The notes under the pieces were generated by a model that was given only the letters and a program-made list of their open reading frames with translations, had not been told where the DNA came from and did no database searches. A stretch of 64,000 nucleotides of DNA from Fen-1254 sp963778945. Lineage in GTDB: Bacteria; Bacteroidota; Ignavibacteria; UBA10030. Below, in pieces: positions 38,698 through 47,130 of the stretch. How positions within the stretch are numbered: position 1 is the first letter of the stretch; each line of letters begins with the position of its first letter. Both the position numbers and the translations under genes were made by a program. The stretch spans positions 217,606 to 281,605 of the forward strand of contig CAVZWL010000008.1 of assembly GCA_963778945.1 (NCBI GenBank), given 5' to 3'.

Positions 38698-39117
38698 ATG
38701 ATTGGCATGAATCAAAAATATGCACCATACATTACTTTGATAATTATATTTCTTATCATAATTGGTGTTCCTCTCTGGGATAAACTATTGCCTATACCTG
38801 GCAGCAGTGAGGTTATCCAACAACATTTTGGTGATCAATTTGCTTGGTGCGTCGCATTTACATATTCTACTAATTCCAACGAAACAAATCGTGAAAGAAT
38901 CTATGTATTATTCCCAAAAGTATTTTCTGATGCCTCAATCGTTAGTATCAGATCTACCAACGAAGATCGTCCATTAGCATCCCAGCGAAAGTATGGTGCT
39001 CTATTTTTCGTTTTCATCTATGGCGGCATATCTATTTCTTATTGGAAACTCATGAGGAAAAGAGGATCTAAACAGAATTCACAAAAAGAAAATATTGAAG
39101 ATGTGCAAAAGAGGTGA
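38698..39117 (+). CDS. Membrane protein of unknown function
   Basis: This 139-residue protein has an N-terminal helix (YITLIIIFLIIIGVPLWDKL) and a C-terminal one (YGALFFVFIYGGISISYWKL), with an extracytoplasmic part of about 70 residues between (FGDQFAWCVAFTYSTNSNET). AAGGAA sits before the ATG at 38698, and an ATG at 38707 is an alternative with better spacing. The basic tail (LMRKRGSKQNSQKENIEDVQ) is cytosolic. No family recognised. Confidence 0.55.
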   Translation: MIGMNQKYAPYITLIIIFLIIIGVPLWDKLLPIPGSSEVIQQHFGDQFAWCVAFTYSTNSNETNRERIYVLFPKVFSDASIVSIRSTNEDRPLASQRKYGALFFVFIYGGISISYWKLMRKRGSKQNSQKENIEDVQKR

Positions 39118-39276
39118 ACGACCCTTTTATACAAATTTATAAAGAAGCGGGAAGGGGAAGATTAGTTGGAGTCAGTAGAAAGTCAAGTTCAGCGGCTTTA
39201 TGTTAAGGCGCCCAGCACGGAAAAAATTAGAATAACAGTAGGTAAATCAAGATCGAACATAAGGAGATTTATCGAT

Positions 39277-39864
39277 ATGGATATAGGCGATGCACAGCGA
39301 GAGATGCGCAACAGATTTAACGGGGGCTTCTATGGGCAGCTCGTTTCCGGCGTATTATGGCTCATGTCGGCGAGCTTGGCGGCATGGAGCACGCCAAGCG
39401 CAGCTATCACGATGCTGGTGGTGGGCGGATTTTTCATTTTCCCGATCACAGAACTGCTCATTCGTATTTCTAAAGGTAAGAGTCCGCTGAGTACGCAGAA
39501 CTCCCTTAGCCAATTGGGCATGCAAGTAGCATTCGTCCTGCCTTTATCGATGCCCCTCCTTCTGCCTGTGAGCCTGTATCGTTTGAATTGGTTCTATCCG
39601 GCGATGATGGTCCTGCTGGGAGCACACTATATTCCATTTGTCTTTCTCTATGGGATGCGGATGTTCGCACTCATAGCGGCTTTGATTGCAGGCGGCGGGC
39701 TGGTTATCGCCATGTATTGGTCAAGCAGTTTCAGTATCGGTGCCTGGTATACGGGCGCGATACTTGTCCTGTTTGCAGTCGTTGGCAGAATGATTATTCG
39801 ACGTGAAGCTCGCAAGAGTGTTACTCAACAACACATCGCAAATGAATGCGGGAAAGAACAATAA
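39277..39864 (+). CDS. DUF7010-like membrane protein
   Basis: This 195-residue protein has about six hydrophobic segments. The N-terminus MDIGDAQREMRNRFNGGFYG resembles DUF7010 proteins, which have a short helix and then several membrane passes. AAGGAGA precedes the ATG at 39277. A longer start at 39166 would add a hydrophilic stretch without SD support. DUF7010 has no known function. It lies between two hypothetical genes on the plus strand. Confidence 0.6.
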   Translation: MDIGDAQREMRNRFNGGFYGQLVSGVLWLMSASLAAWSTPSAAITMLVVGGFFIFPITELLIRISKGKSPLSTQNSLSQLGMQVAFVLPLSMPLLLPVSLYRLNWFYPAMMVLLGAHYIPFVFLYGMRMFALIAALIAGGGLVIAMYWSSSFSIGAWYTGAILVLFAVVGRMIIRREARKSVTQQHIANECGKEQ

Positions 39865-39999
39865 ATGCGTCCGCCTTTTAATTAAATCCCTCACGTTGTA
39901 GGATCGAGGGTAATTGAAAGCGTGGCTATGAGTTGATTGAGAGTATGCTCGACGCTTTTTATTCTGTTTTATAGATATCTTTAGGCAGGGGCTAAAAGA

Positions 40000-40769
40000 A
40001 TGAAAAATCTGACATTGATATTTCTTTTGATGATGTTTTCTAGGAATGTGTTAGCGCAAGAACCATTTCTAAAGTATCGACCACCAGCATATATGAATTG
40101 CGGTGATTGGTCGGATTCAGCTTTAGGTCAAAATAATCATGCCAAAAATTACGATAATACTTCAATATCATTAACGTGTGTATTTAATAATCACGATACC
40201 TGCAAGATCATCAGGCATTGTGCGAAACGGAATACACTAAGATTAAAATATTTCGTAATTCCCTTCTGATTCAGTTATTCGATAATGAAACGATTGAATA
40301 TTATTATACGCATTTCGCAGCAGAGCCGGCAACTGTGACAGATTTCAAAAATGATAGCAGAATCGATTTTAAAATTGTAGGTAGTATTTGGGGTGCTGAT
40401 ACGTATGGGGGAGGTTTTCGAGAAATCTATTTTCTACAGGACAGCAGAGAACATTTCACAAAAATCTCTTCTTTCTTCACAAAACAGCCTCTAACTGAAG
40501 GTGATGTTGATAACGACAGCATTTTTACAATAGTATCATGCACCTTTGATCAAATAAATGGTCATAGTTATTGGATTTATAATTTGTTCAAATTCACAAA
40601 AGATGACTTAGTGGATGTTAATAAAAAGCATGGCTATCCAATTTTTATCCAGGAGCTTTTTAGGGAAAACCATAAACTTGCAAATGATATCCCGGCGAGC
40701 TTAAGGCGTCAATTCATGCTATCCAAGCCATTGGAATATCTAAGGGATCGCGGAGAGATTTATCATTGA
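40000..40769 (+). CDS. Exported protein of unknown function (one frameshift)
   Basis: A signal peptide (KNLTLIFLLMMFSRNVLAQ) is followed by a mature domain. A one-base shift near 40,195-40,215 joins CVFNNHDT to QALCETEYTKIKIF and then NETIEYYYTHFAAEPATVTD. The C-terminal half has FKNDSRIDFKIVGSIWG and EGDVDNDSIFTIVS, aspartate-rich loops that recall FG-GAP or VCBS-type repeat segments, though only two are seen. Total about 256 residues. No enzyme motif. The shift may be a sequencing error. Confidence 0.5.
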
Positions 40770-40810
40770 AAAAAATGGCGTTTGATTAAATTAACTATGA
40801 TCTTCATCAT

Positions 40811-40885
40811 CGAGACCATTCGCGGATTGCGGGCTTGACCGACTCAGGCGGGAGCAGCGATCTCATTGGAGGAATACATGGCCAA
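40811..40885 (+). repeat. Dispersed repeat, copy 3 (diverged)
   Basis: TTGCGGGCTTGACCGACTCA and CAGCGATCTCATTGGAGGAA correspond to the ends of copies 1 and 2. The central GCTCGCC hairpin is deleted. Confidence 0.65.
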
Positions 40886-40965
40886 TATTTTTTTCCTTAA
40901 TGAATTCGTCAAGCGATATCGTTAGCGTTGCTGTAACTCATACAAAAGATCAATAGAATGAAAAG

Positions 40966-41745
40966 ATGAAGAAGTTATTCACCTATAATTTGTTAGCCAG
41001 AATAGTTTTTTTGATTCTGACGCCCATATTTTTTAGAGCATTAAACTTTGCTTTTATTTGGCATTCGATTTATTGGGGGGTGGTTACATGGGTTGTTGTA
41101 ATCTGGGGAGGTCTGATACTGCTGTCACCCCTCATTGGAAAAGTCGGATGTGGCTGGCTCTGTTTCTTTGGTACGTTGCAGGATTTTTCGGGTAAGGAGT
41201 CTCTCTTTAAAATTCCATGGCGCAAGCCGGGATGGCGGATACGGGCGAACCGGATCGTGTTGGTAATTGCTTTCTTTGCCACTGCTCTCACATTTTTTTT
41301 CCTTAATCTGAAATCGGGATATATAACTCATCTGCAATTTAACGTCGGATTCTTCAGCATGAATTTTGACAATCATTACAAACTCATTTGGCTCTATGAT
41401 AGCGCTGGAGCTGTTCTCTTTGGGTTCTTGTTGGATAGGCGATGGATCTGTCGGAACCTATGTATCATGGGGACACTCTGTGCAGCAGGAGCAACATTTT
41501 CCAGATTAATACCGGTAGTTGATACAGGGAAATGCAATTTTTGCGGGAAGTGCGACAGAGATTGTTTGGTAAAAATCCCATTAACACAATATGTGGCCAA
41601 TAATAATGGACTGGTGATAAATTCAGAATGCATCGTCTGCGGTAAGTGCATTGAAAGTTGTTATCGAAAGGCGGTTTCTATAAAGTTTATTTGGAACAGG
41701 AAAAAATATCGGCGCAATGTCCTCGCAATACCAAAGAACGGCTAA
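40966..41745 (+). CDS. 4Fe-4S membrane protein, NapH/NosR-like
   Basis: This 259-residue protein has about four transmembrane helices with the cysteine motif KVGCGWLCFFGTLQDFSG in a loop. A C-terminal part has two ferredoxin-type clusters, GKCNFCGKCDRDCLVKIP and ECIVCGKCIESCYRK. The CxxCxxC pattern and GCGWLCFFG place it with NapH, NosR and CcoG-type quinol or electron-transfer proteins, which pass electrons through the inner membrane. No nap or nos operon is nearby, so the partner is unknown. Its length is close to NapH. Confidence 0.85.
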   Translation: MKKLFTYNLLARIVFLILTPIFFRALNFAFIWHSIYWGVVTWVVVIWGGLILLSPLIGKVGCGWLCFFGTLQDFSGKESLFKIPWRKPGWRIRANRIVLVIAFFATALTFFFLNLKSGYITHLQFNVGFFSMNFDNHYKLIWLYDSAGAVLFGFLLDRRWICRNLCIMGTLCAAGATFSRLIPVVDTGKCNFCGKCDRDCLVKIPLTQYVANNNGLVINSECIVCGKCIESCYRKAVSIKFIWNRKKYRRNVLAIPKNG

Positions 41746-42019
41746 TCATTTTAAAAAGAACCGGACAAACCCGGCACAAAAATTGCGGGCGAACAGAAAG
41801 CGGGTAAACCCGCCAAAAGATACGGCATGGCGGGTGAAAGCTGGAAGCATAAAAATGTTATCGTGTAGAGTGCAATTAGAATAAGATGCATCAGTATTCC
41901 TCAAATTGAGTAACTCACGTTACTTAAAATGAAGATTAAAAAATATTACATTATCCTGAACAAAAAAAAGAAATCATCAACAGCGAGCGGCATTCTTTCA
42001 CATAAGGAGGAAAATATTC

Positions 42020-42383
42020 GTGCCTAAATTAATCCAGGCGCCGAAAATCATTGAAGCTGCAGGCTTCATACCCGAACGTATCGAAGAGTATGTGGGACGT
42101 GTGAATACCGGAGAATGAAAAAATAAGCGTCGCCAGAATTATTTCGCCCATGGGCTGGCAGGAACCCGGTCAACGCCCGGATTTCCAGGAAATCTCCGTC
42201 GTTCTGCATGGCTGCTTGAAAGTCGAACATAATGACGGAGTTATAGAGGTCAGAGCCGGTCAAGCGATAGTTGAATATCCGGGGGAATGGGTACGTCATA
42301 GCTCTCCACATGAAGGAGGGGCAGATTATATTGCAATATGTTTGCCGGCTTTTTCACCGACAAACGTTCGACGTGATCGGTAG
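42020..42383 (+). CDS. Cupin domain protein (one frameshift)
   Basis: GTG at 42020 has a perfect AAGGAGG ten bases upstream. The frame gives PKLIQAPKIIEAAGFIPERI, then EEYVGRVNTGE, and after a one-base shift near 42,112 continues EKISVARIISPMGWQEPGQR and FQEISVVLHGCLKVEHNDGV. The conserved second half ends EGGADYIAICLPAFSP. It is a small single-domain cupin of about 120 residues. These bind small ligands or metals; the substrate is unknown. The frame change looks like a lost base. Confidence 0.65.
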
Positions 42384-42518
42384 CGTACAAGTACGCCGCC
42401 CATTCGGCTCAGGATGGATTAAATCATGAATGTCACCGCAGAAGCAATATCATTTGCTCTAAAGTGAATTCGTCAGATATCATTTGTTACGAATAATCTA
42501 AACAGCAAGGAGGGTTTC

Positions 42519-43943
42519 ATGAACAAAAACTTCTTATCAGCCGTTTGTTGCTTTTATATTTTCATTGGTGCCTGTTCTCAAGCACTTCTTGCTCAAACCT
42601 CCGAAGGAATCCCGATGCTCACTGCCCATGAGAAATTGGCTCGCAGCATCTTTCGAGAGCTCATTGAAATCAACACGACTATGAATAACGGGAGCGGGAA
42701 AGCGGCCGAAGCAATGGCTGCACGCTTGAAAGCTGCGGGCTTTTCCGATAACGATATTCAACTGGCAGGCCCGCGTCCTCAGAATATGAACCTCATAGTA
42801 CGATATAGAGGCAAAGGAGCTCTCCGGCCCATTCTTTTTTTCGGACATCTCGATGTTGTTGAAGCCCTTAAACAGGATTGGTCGTCCGATCCGTTCGTCT
42901 TTATTGAAAAAGACGGTTATTTTTATGGCCGTGGAACTTCCGACATGAAGGACGAAGATGCAGATATTATCGCAAATTTTATACGTTTGAAAAGCGAAGG
43001 ATTCGTACCAAAGAGAGACATCATTTTGGCTCTGACAGAACACGAAGAGGGAGGCGACGCAAATGGTATCAGCTGGCTGCTCGCAAATCGACGCGACCTC
43101 ATCGATGCGGAATTTGCCATTAACCTGGAAGGCGGCGGAGGCGATATCAAGGGAGGAAAACACCTCCTGATGGAAATACAGACGGGTGAAAAGGTCATAG
43201 TAAACTTCCAGCTTGAAGTCAAGAACAAAGGCGGTCATAGCTCTTTACCGGTAAAAGATAACGCTATCTACCGGCTTGCGGCAGGACTCTCGCGCCTCGC
43301 GCAATATGAATTCCCGATAAAGCTTAATGAGACCACACGGACATTTTTTCAACGGGCAGCCGGTCAGGAAAGCGGACAGGTTGCGGCGGATATGCGGGCA
43401 ATCTTGAAAATCCCAATCGATACATCTGCTTCCAATCGTCTCTGTGCCTCCTCCGCTTATTACAATGCATTACTGCGAACGACATGTGTTGCAACGATGC
43501 TCTCAGCCGGACATGCACAGAACGCTCTGCCTCAAACTGCTCGTGCTGTTGTCAATTGCCGCATGTTGCCGGAAGATTCCATTTGGAACGTCATCTCTAC
43601 TCTGACTCATGTTCTTGCCGACAGTCAAATTGCCGTATCGCAAATCGGCCAGATGATTGTAAGTCCCCTTTCACCTATCCGCGAAGACGTTATGGCAAAC
43701 GTTGAGAAACTTACAGCATCGATGTGGCCGGGAGTTACAGTGACTCCCCTTATGTCCACCGGTGCATCCGACGGCAGATACCTGCGCATGGCTGGAATCC
43801 CTGTGTACGGCGTATCGGGCATTTTTGAGGATGTCGATGACATTCGAGCTCACGGCAGAGATGAGCGAATTGGCGTCCAGAATTTTTACGATGGAGTCGA
43901 GTTTATGTACAGATTTATAAAAGCTTTTACATCAGGATCGTAG
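42519..43943 (+). CDS. M20 family metallopeptidase, exported
   Basis: This 474-residue protein has a signal (ending LLAQTSEG) and a di-zinc peptidase fold. Metal ligand regions are ILFFGHLDVVEA, YGRGTSDMKDEDADI and LTEHEEGGDANGISWLL. A histidine near the end (DIRAHGRDERIGV) completes the site. The dimerisation domain is inserted in the middle (NKGGHSSLPVKDNAIYRLAA). It would cleave peptides or acyl-amino acids in the periplasm. AAGGAGGG is a strong SD. It is the only protease in this stretch apart from the DUF5700 one. Confidence 0.9.
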   Translation: MNKNFLSAVCCFYIFIGACSQALLAQTSEGIPMLTAHEKLARSIFRELIEINTTMNNGSGKAAEAMAARLKAAGFSDNDIQLAGPRPQNMNLIVRYRGKGALRPILFFGHLDVVEALKQDWSSDPFVFIEKDGYFYGRGTSDMKDEDADIIANFIRLKSEGFVPKRDIILALTEHEEGGDANGISWLLANRRDLIDAEFAINLEGGGGDIKGGKHLLMEIQTGEKVIVNFQLEVKNKGGHSSLPVKDNAIYRLAAGLSRLAQYEFPIKLNETTRTFFQRAAGQESGQVAADMRAILKIPIDTSASNRLCASSAYYNALLRTTCVATMLSAGHAQNALPQTARAVVNCRMLPEDSIWNVISTLTHVLADSQIAVSQIGQMIVSPLSPIREDVMANVEKLTASMWPGVTVTPLMSTGASDGRYLRMAGIPVYGVSGIFEDVDDIRAHGRDERIGVQNFYDGVEFMYRFIKAFTSGS

Positions 43944-44044
43944 CATGACGATGCAAATGCTGTCAGCGGCATGATAGTCTTGTTTTTATGACATGATTCA
44001 TTCACTGCGTAGCATCATTAAGTAATTTCCAAATAGTGTAAATT

Positions 44045-44824
44045 ATGGAAAATATTGAATCAAATACGAAATCATGGATGCTGGTTGGATTGACTATCAT
44101 TGCAATCTTAGTCACATGCTTTATTCCCCCTTTTGGGCAAGACCAATCTTATCATAACTTTGCAGACAAACGGGTGTTCCTTGGGATTCCAAATTGCCTC
44201 GATGTCGTCTCGAATATTTTTTTCGCATATGTCGGCTTATTGGGAATACGAATTTCAATGGCGATGGGCACGTCGAGATTGATTTCTGAAAGCCGCTTGT
44301 CCTACATCATCTTCTTCACCGGTGTCGGTCTCACATCGATAGGGTCTGCATATTACCACCTTGCGCCGGATAATGCGCGTTTAGTGTGGGATCGTCTTCC
44401 GATGACTGTCGCCTTCATGTCTTTTCTATCCGCTACGATAGCCGAAAGAGTTTCCCCGAAAGCAGGAAAACTGCTGCTCTTTCCCCTGCTGACAGCAGGT
44501 GTTGCGAGTGTTCTCTTCTGGTATTGGTCGGAGTTGAACGGGCACGGTGATCTGCGGTTCTATTTAATTCTTGTTCAGGCCTATCCTCTCCTTCTTGTTA
44601 TAGTTATCGTTTCACTCTTTCGGCCTAGATTCTCCCACGGAAGCTTTATCATAATATCGATCCTTGTCTACGGCGTTGCAAAACTCGCTGAGGTCTATGA
44701 TTATCGGATTTTTATTTTTAACAACCTGCTCAGTGGACACACACTCAAGCATATATTCGCAGCAGTTTCGCTCTTCTTGTTTGCTGTGATGCTAAAGCGG
44801 CGGACTCCATTAAACCCCTCATGA
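44045..44824 (+). CDS. CREST/ceramidase-like membrane hydrolase
   Basis: This 259-residue protein has about seven helices with the residues of the CREST superfamily: a serine in PNCLDVVSNIFFAYVG, a histidine and aspartate in GSAYYHLAPDNARLVWDRLP, and a HxxxH in SGHTLKHIFAAVSLFLFAV. CREST members include alkaline ceramidases and related zinc-dependent membrane hydrolases. The substrate in bacteria is uncertain. It stands alone on the plus strand between the peptidase and the DUF362 gene. Confidence 0.75.
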   Translation: MENIESNTKSWMLVGLTIIAILVTCFIPPFGQDQSYHNFADKRVFLGIPNCLDVVSNIFFAYVGLLGIRISMAMGTSRLISESRLSYIIFFTGVGLTSIGSAYYHLAPDNARLVWDRLPMTVAFMSFLSATIAERVSPKAGKLLLFPLLTAGVASVLFWYWSELNGHGDLRFYLILVQAYPLLLVIVIVSLFRPRFSHGSFIIISILVYGVAKLAEVYDYRIFIFNNLLSGHTLKHIFAAVSLFLFAVMLKRRTPLNPS

Positions 44825-45135
44825 ATATAAATAATGACAGAAGCTTTTTCACTGCAATATTGCGGCAAATATGAGGCATGAAGTGCTCCTCGTGAGTTTG
44901 AAATATTGCTGCACAGCGTGCAACATAAGTAAGATGTAAAAAGCATTGTCCCACGGAAACGCATCATCGAATCAATGCTCTCCGAACAATCCGGTCTCGC
45001 GAATGTCAGACATGAACGGTTCATTAAAAGTGCGACACCCGGCATAATCGCCAGTTCTCTCTTCATACGTTGACTTGTTGTGAATCATTCGTATATTCAA
45101 ATGTCAAAAACGTCATTAAATTAAAGGAGCAAAAA

Positions 45136-47130
45136 GTGGAACACGTAAAACTATCGGAATGCCCTCATCATAAAACGTCAGAAAAACAACATAAAAATAT
45201 AGTTTTACGGATTTTTTTCTCTCTCATCGGATTGTTTAGTTTGGTCTGGATGCTCATTCGCATTATTCCTAAACCGAGCCGTGCCGAGTATCCATGTATG
45301 AAAGTGGCAGCGCCTCTTGCAGGCGGTTTTGTCGTCTATATTCTTGGATTGGCTGCCGCCGCGTTTTCTTTTCGGCAGGCGCGTCAGTTTTTTAAAAACT
45401 CAAAATATGCTCTTGCATTCATTTTGCTTGTTGTTTGCACTGCAACATGCGTCATCCTGATTATCAATAGCAGCAGTAATTCCTATGCTATATCAATGAC
45501 GAAAAGTCCCGTGTTTGTACCGACTGACTCTTCTAATAGTCCGATGGGAACGGCCCGCGGGATAAACGCCGGACGTGTCGTGTGGATGTGGGATCCTTCC
45601 GCTGCGAAATGGAACGGTACATCGGGCAATTGGTGGGATGACAATAACACGAAGCCAACGATCGTCGATTCAATGTTATCCAAATCTCTTCACGCATTAA
45701 CAGGAAAATCCACGGATGCAGCAGCGTGGGATACGCTGTTCCGGTTCTTTAATATTCAGCATGGCAAAGGGAATACCGGCTATCAAACTGGGGAGAAGAT
45801 TGCCATTAAAATCAATTTGGTACAATCAGGCGCTCCTCCATACTCTGGCGTTACCGGCAACATCTGTTTCGTCTCTCCGCAGCTTGCATTGAGTTTGCTC
45901 AGGCAGCTCGTGGATGTTGCCGGCGTTAAGGACAGCTGTATAACTATTTATGATACGGACAGGTATATTCCGGATCCAGTCTATACTAAATGCAAAACCG
46001 CATATCCGGGCGTTCATTACATGGGATGGGAAGCTTTGAACAGTCGTGAAAAATATGTGCGCGACACAACCCGCGTACACTGGTCGGAAAATCTGACGCA
46101 GGAAATCAACGGCGGGAATCCTGCCTATCTGCCGACAGTAGTTACTCAAGCATCATACTTGATTAATCTTGCCAATTTTAAAGGCCACCGGTATATGGGG
46201 GTTACATTCTGTTCGAAGAATCATTTCGGAACACTGAGCTGCGATATGAACGGAGTTCCTTATCAAAACGCTCCCCATGCCGCCGGACTGCACTATTATA
46301 CGGCGGTTCATGACATAGATTACGGAGTAGGGAACGAATGGACATTTAAAGGCCGTCCCATGGGAACATATAATACGCTTGTCGATCTGATGGGACACAA
46401 AGACCTCGGAGCTAAAACACTGCTCTTTATGGTCGACGCGCTGTATGCCGTCCAGGACGAAGGCGCCCAAGTATCCCCTTTAAGCAAATGGATTTCTGCT
46501 CCGTTCAACAATAACTGGACATCCAGTCTTTTTATGTCCGAGGATAATGTTGCCATTGAATCTGTCTGTCTTGATTTTATGCGCACAGAAGCAGCGATCA
46601 ATCCGAATGACACAACCGTTTACGGAGCTGTTGATAATTATCTGCATGAAGCCGCGCTGGCAAACAATCCGCCTTCCGGAACATTCTATCATCCCAACGG
46701 CGACAGCGTCCGATTGCAGAGCCTTGGTGTGCACGAGCACTGGAATAATGCAGCCGATAAACAATATTCAAGAAATCGCGGCACCGGAAACGGAATCGAA
46801 TTGGTCAGTCCACAAGCTGTAGTGACTTCTGTTCCCGTCGGGAATATTATTCCCTCCGATTTCGCTTTGAAGCAAAATTATCCCAATCCGTTCAATCCGT
46901 CAACAACGATTGCCTATGAACTCTCCGTTCACGGTTTTGTTTCTATCAAGATCTACGATGCATTGGGACGGGAAATTGCAACACTGGTGAACCAGGAACA
47001 AGCGGCCGGATCGTATGCGGTTCCTTTTTATGCGAGGAATCTGACGAGCGGCGTTTATTTTTATCGCCTGCAAATTCGCCATTCTTCCAGCATGTATTCC
47101 GAGACGAAGAAATTGGTTCTTTTGAAATAG
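45136..47130 (+). CDS. DUF362 protein with N-terminal membrane helices and a T9SS sorting domain
   Basis: GTG at 45136 has AAAGGAG seven bases upstream. Of 664 residues, the N-terminus has about three hydrophobic segments (VLRIFFSLIGLFSLVWMLIR, APLAGGFVVYILGLAAAAFS and LAFILLVVCTATCVILIINS). The middle is a DUF362 domain (EKIAIKINLVQSGAPPYSGV and KGHRYMGVTFCSKNHFGTLS). The end is a T9SS sorting domain (LKQNYPNPFNPSTTIAYELS, ending SETKKLVLLK). The combination of helices and a sorting signal is unusual. A frame from 45070 exists without SD support. Role unknown; DUF362 proteins often bind metal or iron-sulfur clusters. Its stop codon overlaps the left inverted repeat of the next element. Confidence 0.82.
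   Translation: MEHVKLSECPHHKTSEKQHKNIVLRIFFSLIGLFSLVWMLIRIIPKPSRAEYPCMKVAAPLAGGFVVYILGLAAAAFSFRQARQFFKNSKYALAFILLVVCTATCVILIINSSSNSYAISMTKSPVFVPTDSSNSPMGTARGINAGRVVWMWDPSAAKWNGTSGNWWDDNNTKPTIVDSMLSKSLHALTGKSTDAAAWDTLFRFFNIQHGKGNTGYQTGEKIAIKINLVQSGAPPYSGVTGNICFVSPQLALSLLRQLVDVAGVKDSCITIYDTDRYIPDPVYTKCKTAYPGVHYMGWEALNSREKYVRDTTRVHWSENLTQEINGGNPAYLPTVVTQASYLINLANFKGHRYMGVTFCSKNHFGTLSCDMNGVPYQNAPHAAGLHYYTAVHDIDYGVGNEWTFKGRPMGTYNTLVDLMGHKDLGAKTLLFMVDALYAVQDEGAQVSPLSKWISAPFNNNWTSSLFMSEDNVAIESVCLDFMRTEAAINPNDTTVYGAVDNYLHEAALANNPPSGTFYHPNGDSVRLQSLGVHEHWNNAADKQYSRNRGTGNGIELVSPQAVVTSVPVGNIIPSDFALKQNYPNPFNPSTTIAYELSVHGFVSIKIYDALGREIATLVNQEQAAGSYAVPFYARNLTSGVYFYRLQIRHSSSMYSETKKLVLLK

Noticed and set aside
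37673..40885. Integron cassette array
   Set aside because: Repeats do not contain canonical attC core sites and no integrase is present; kept only as a weak analogy.
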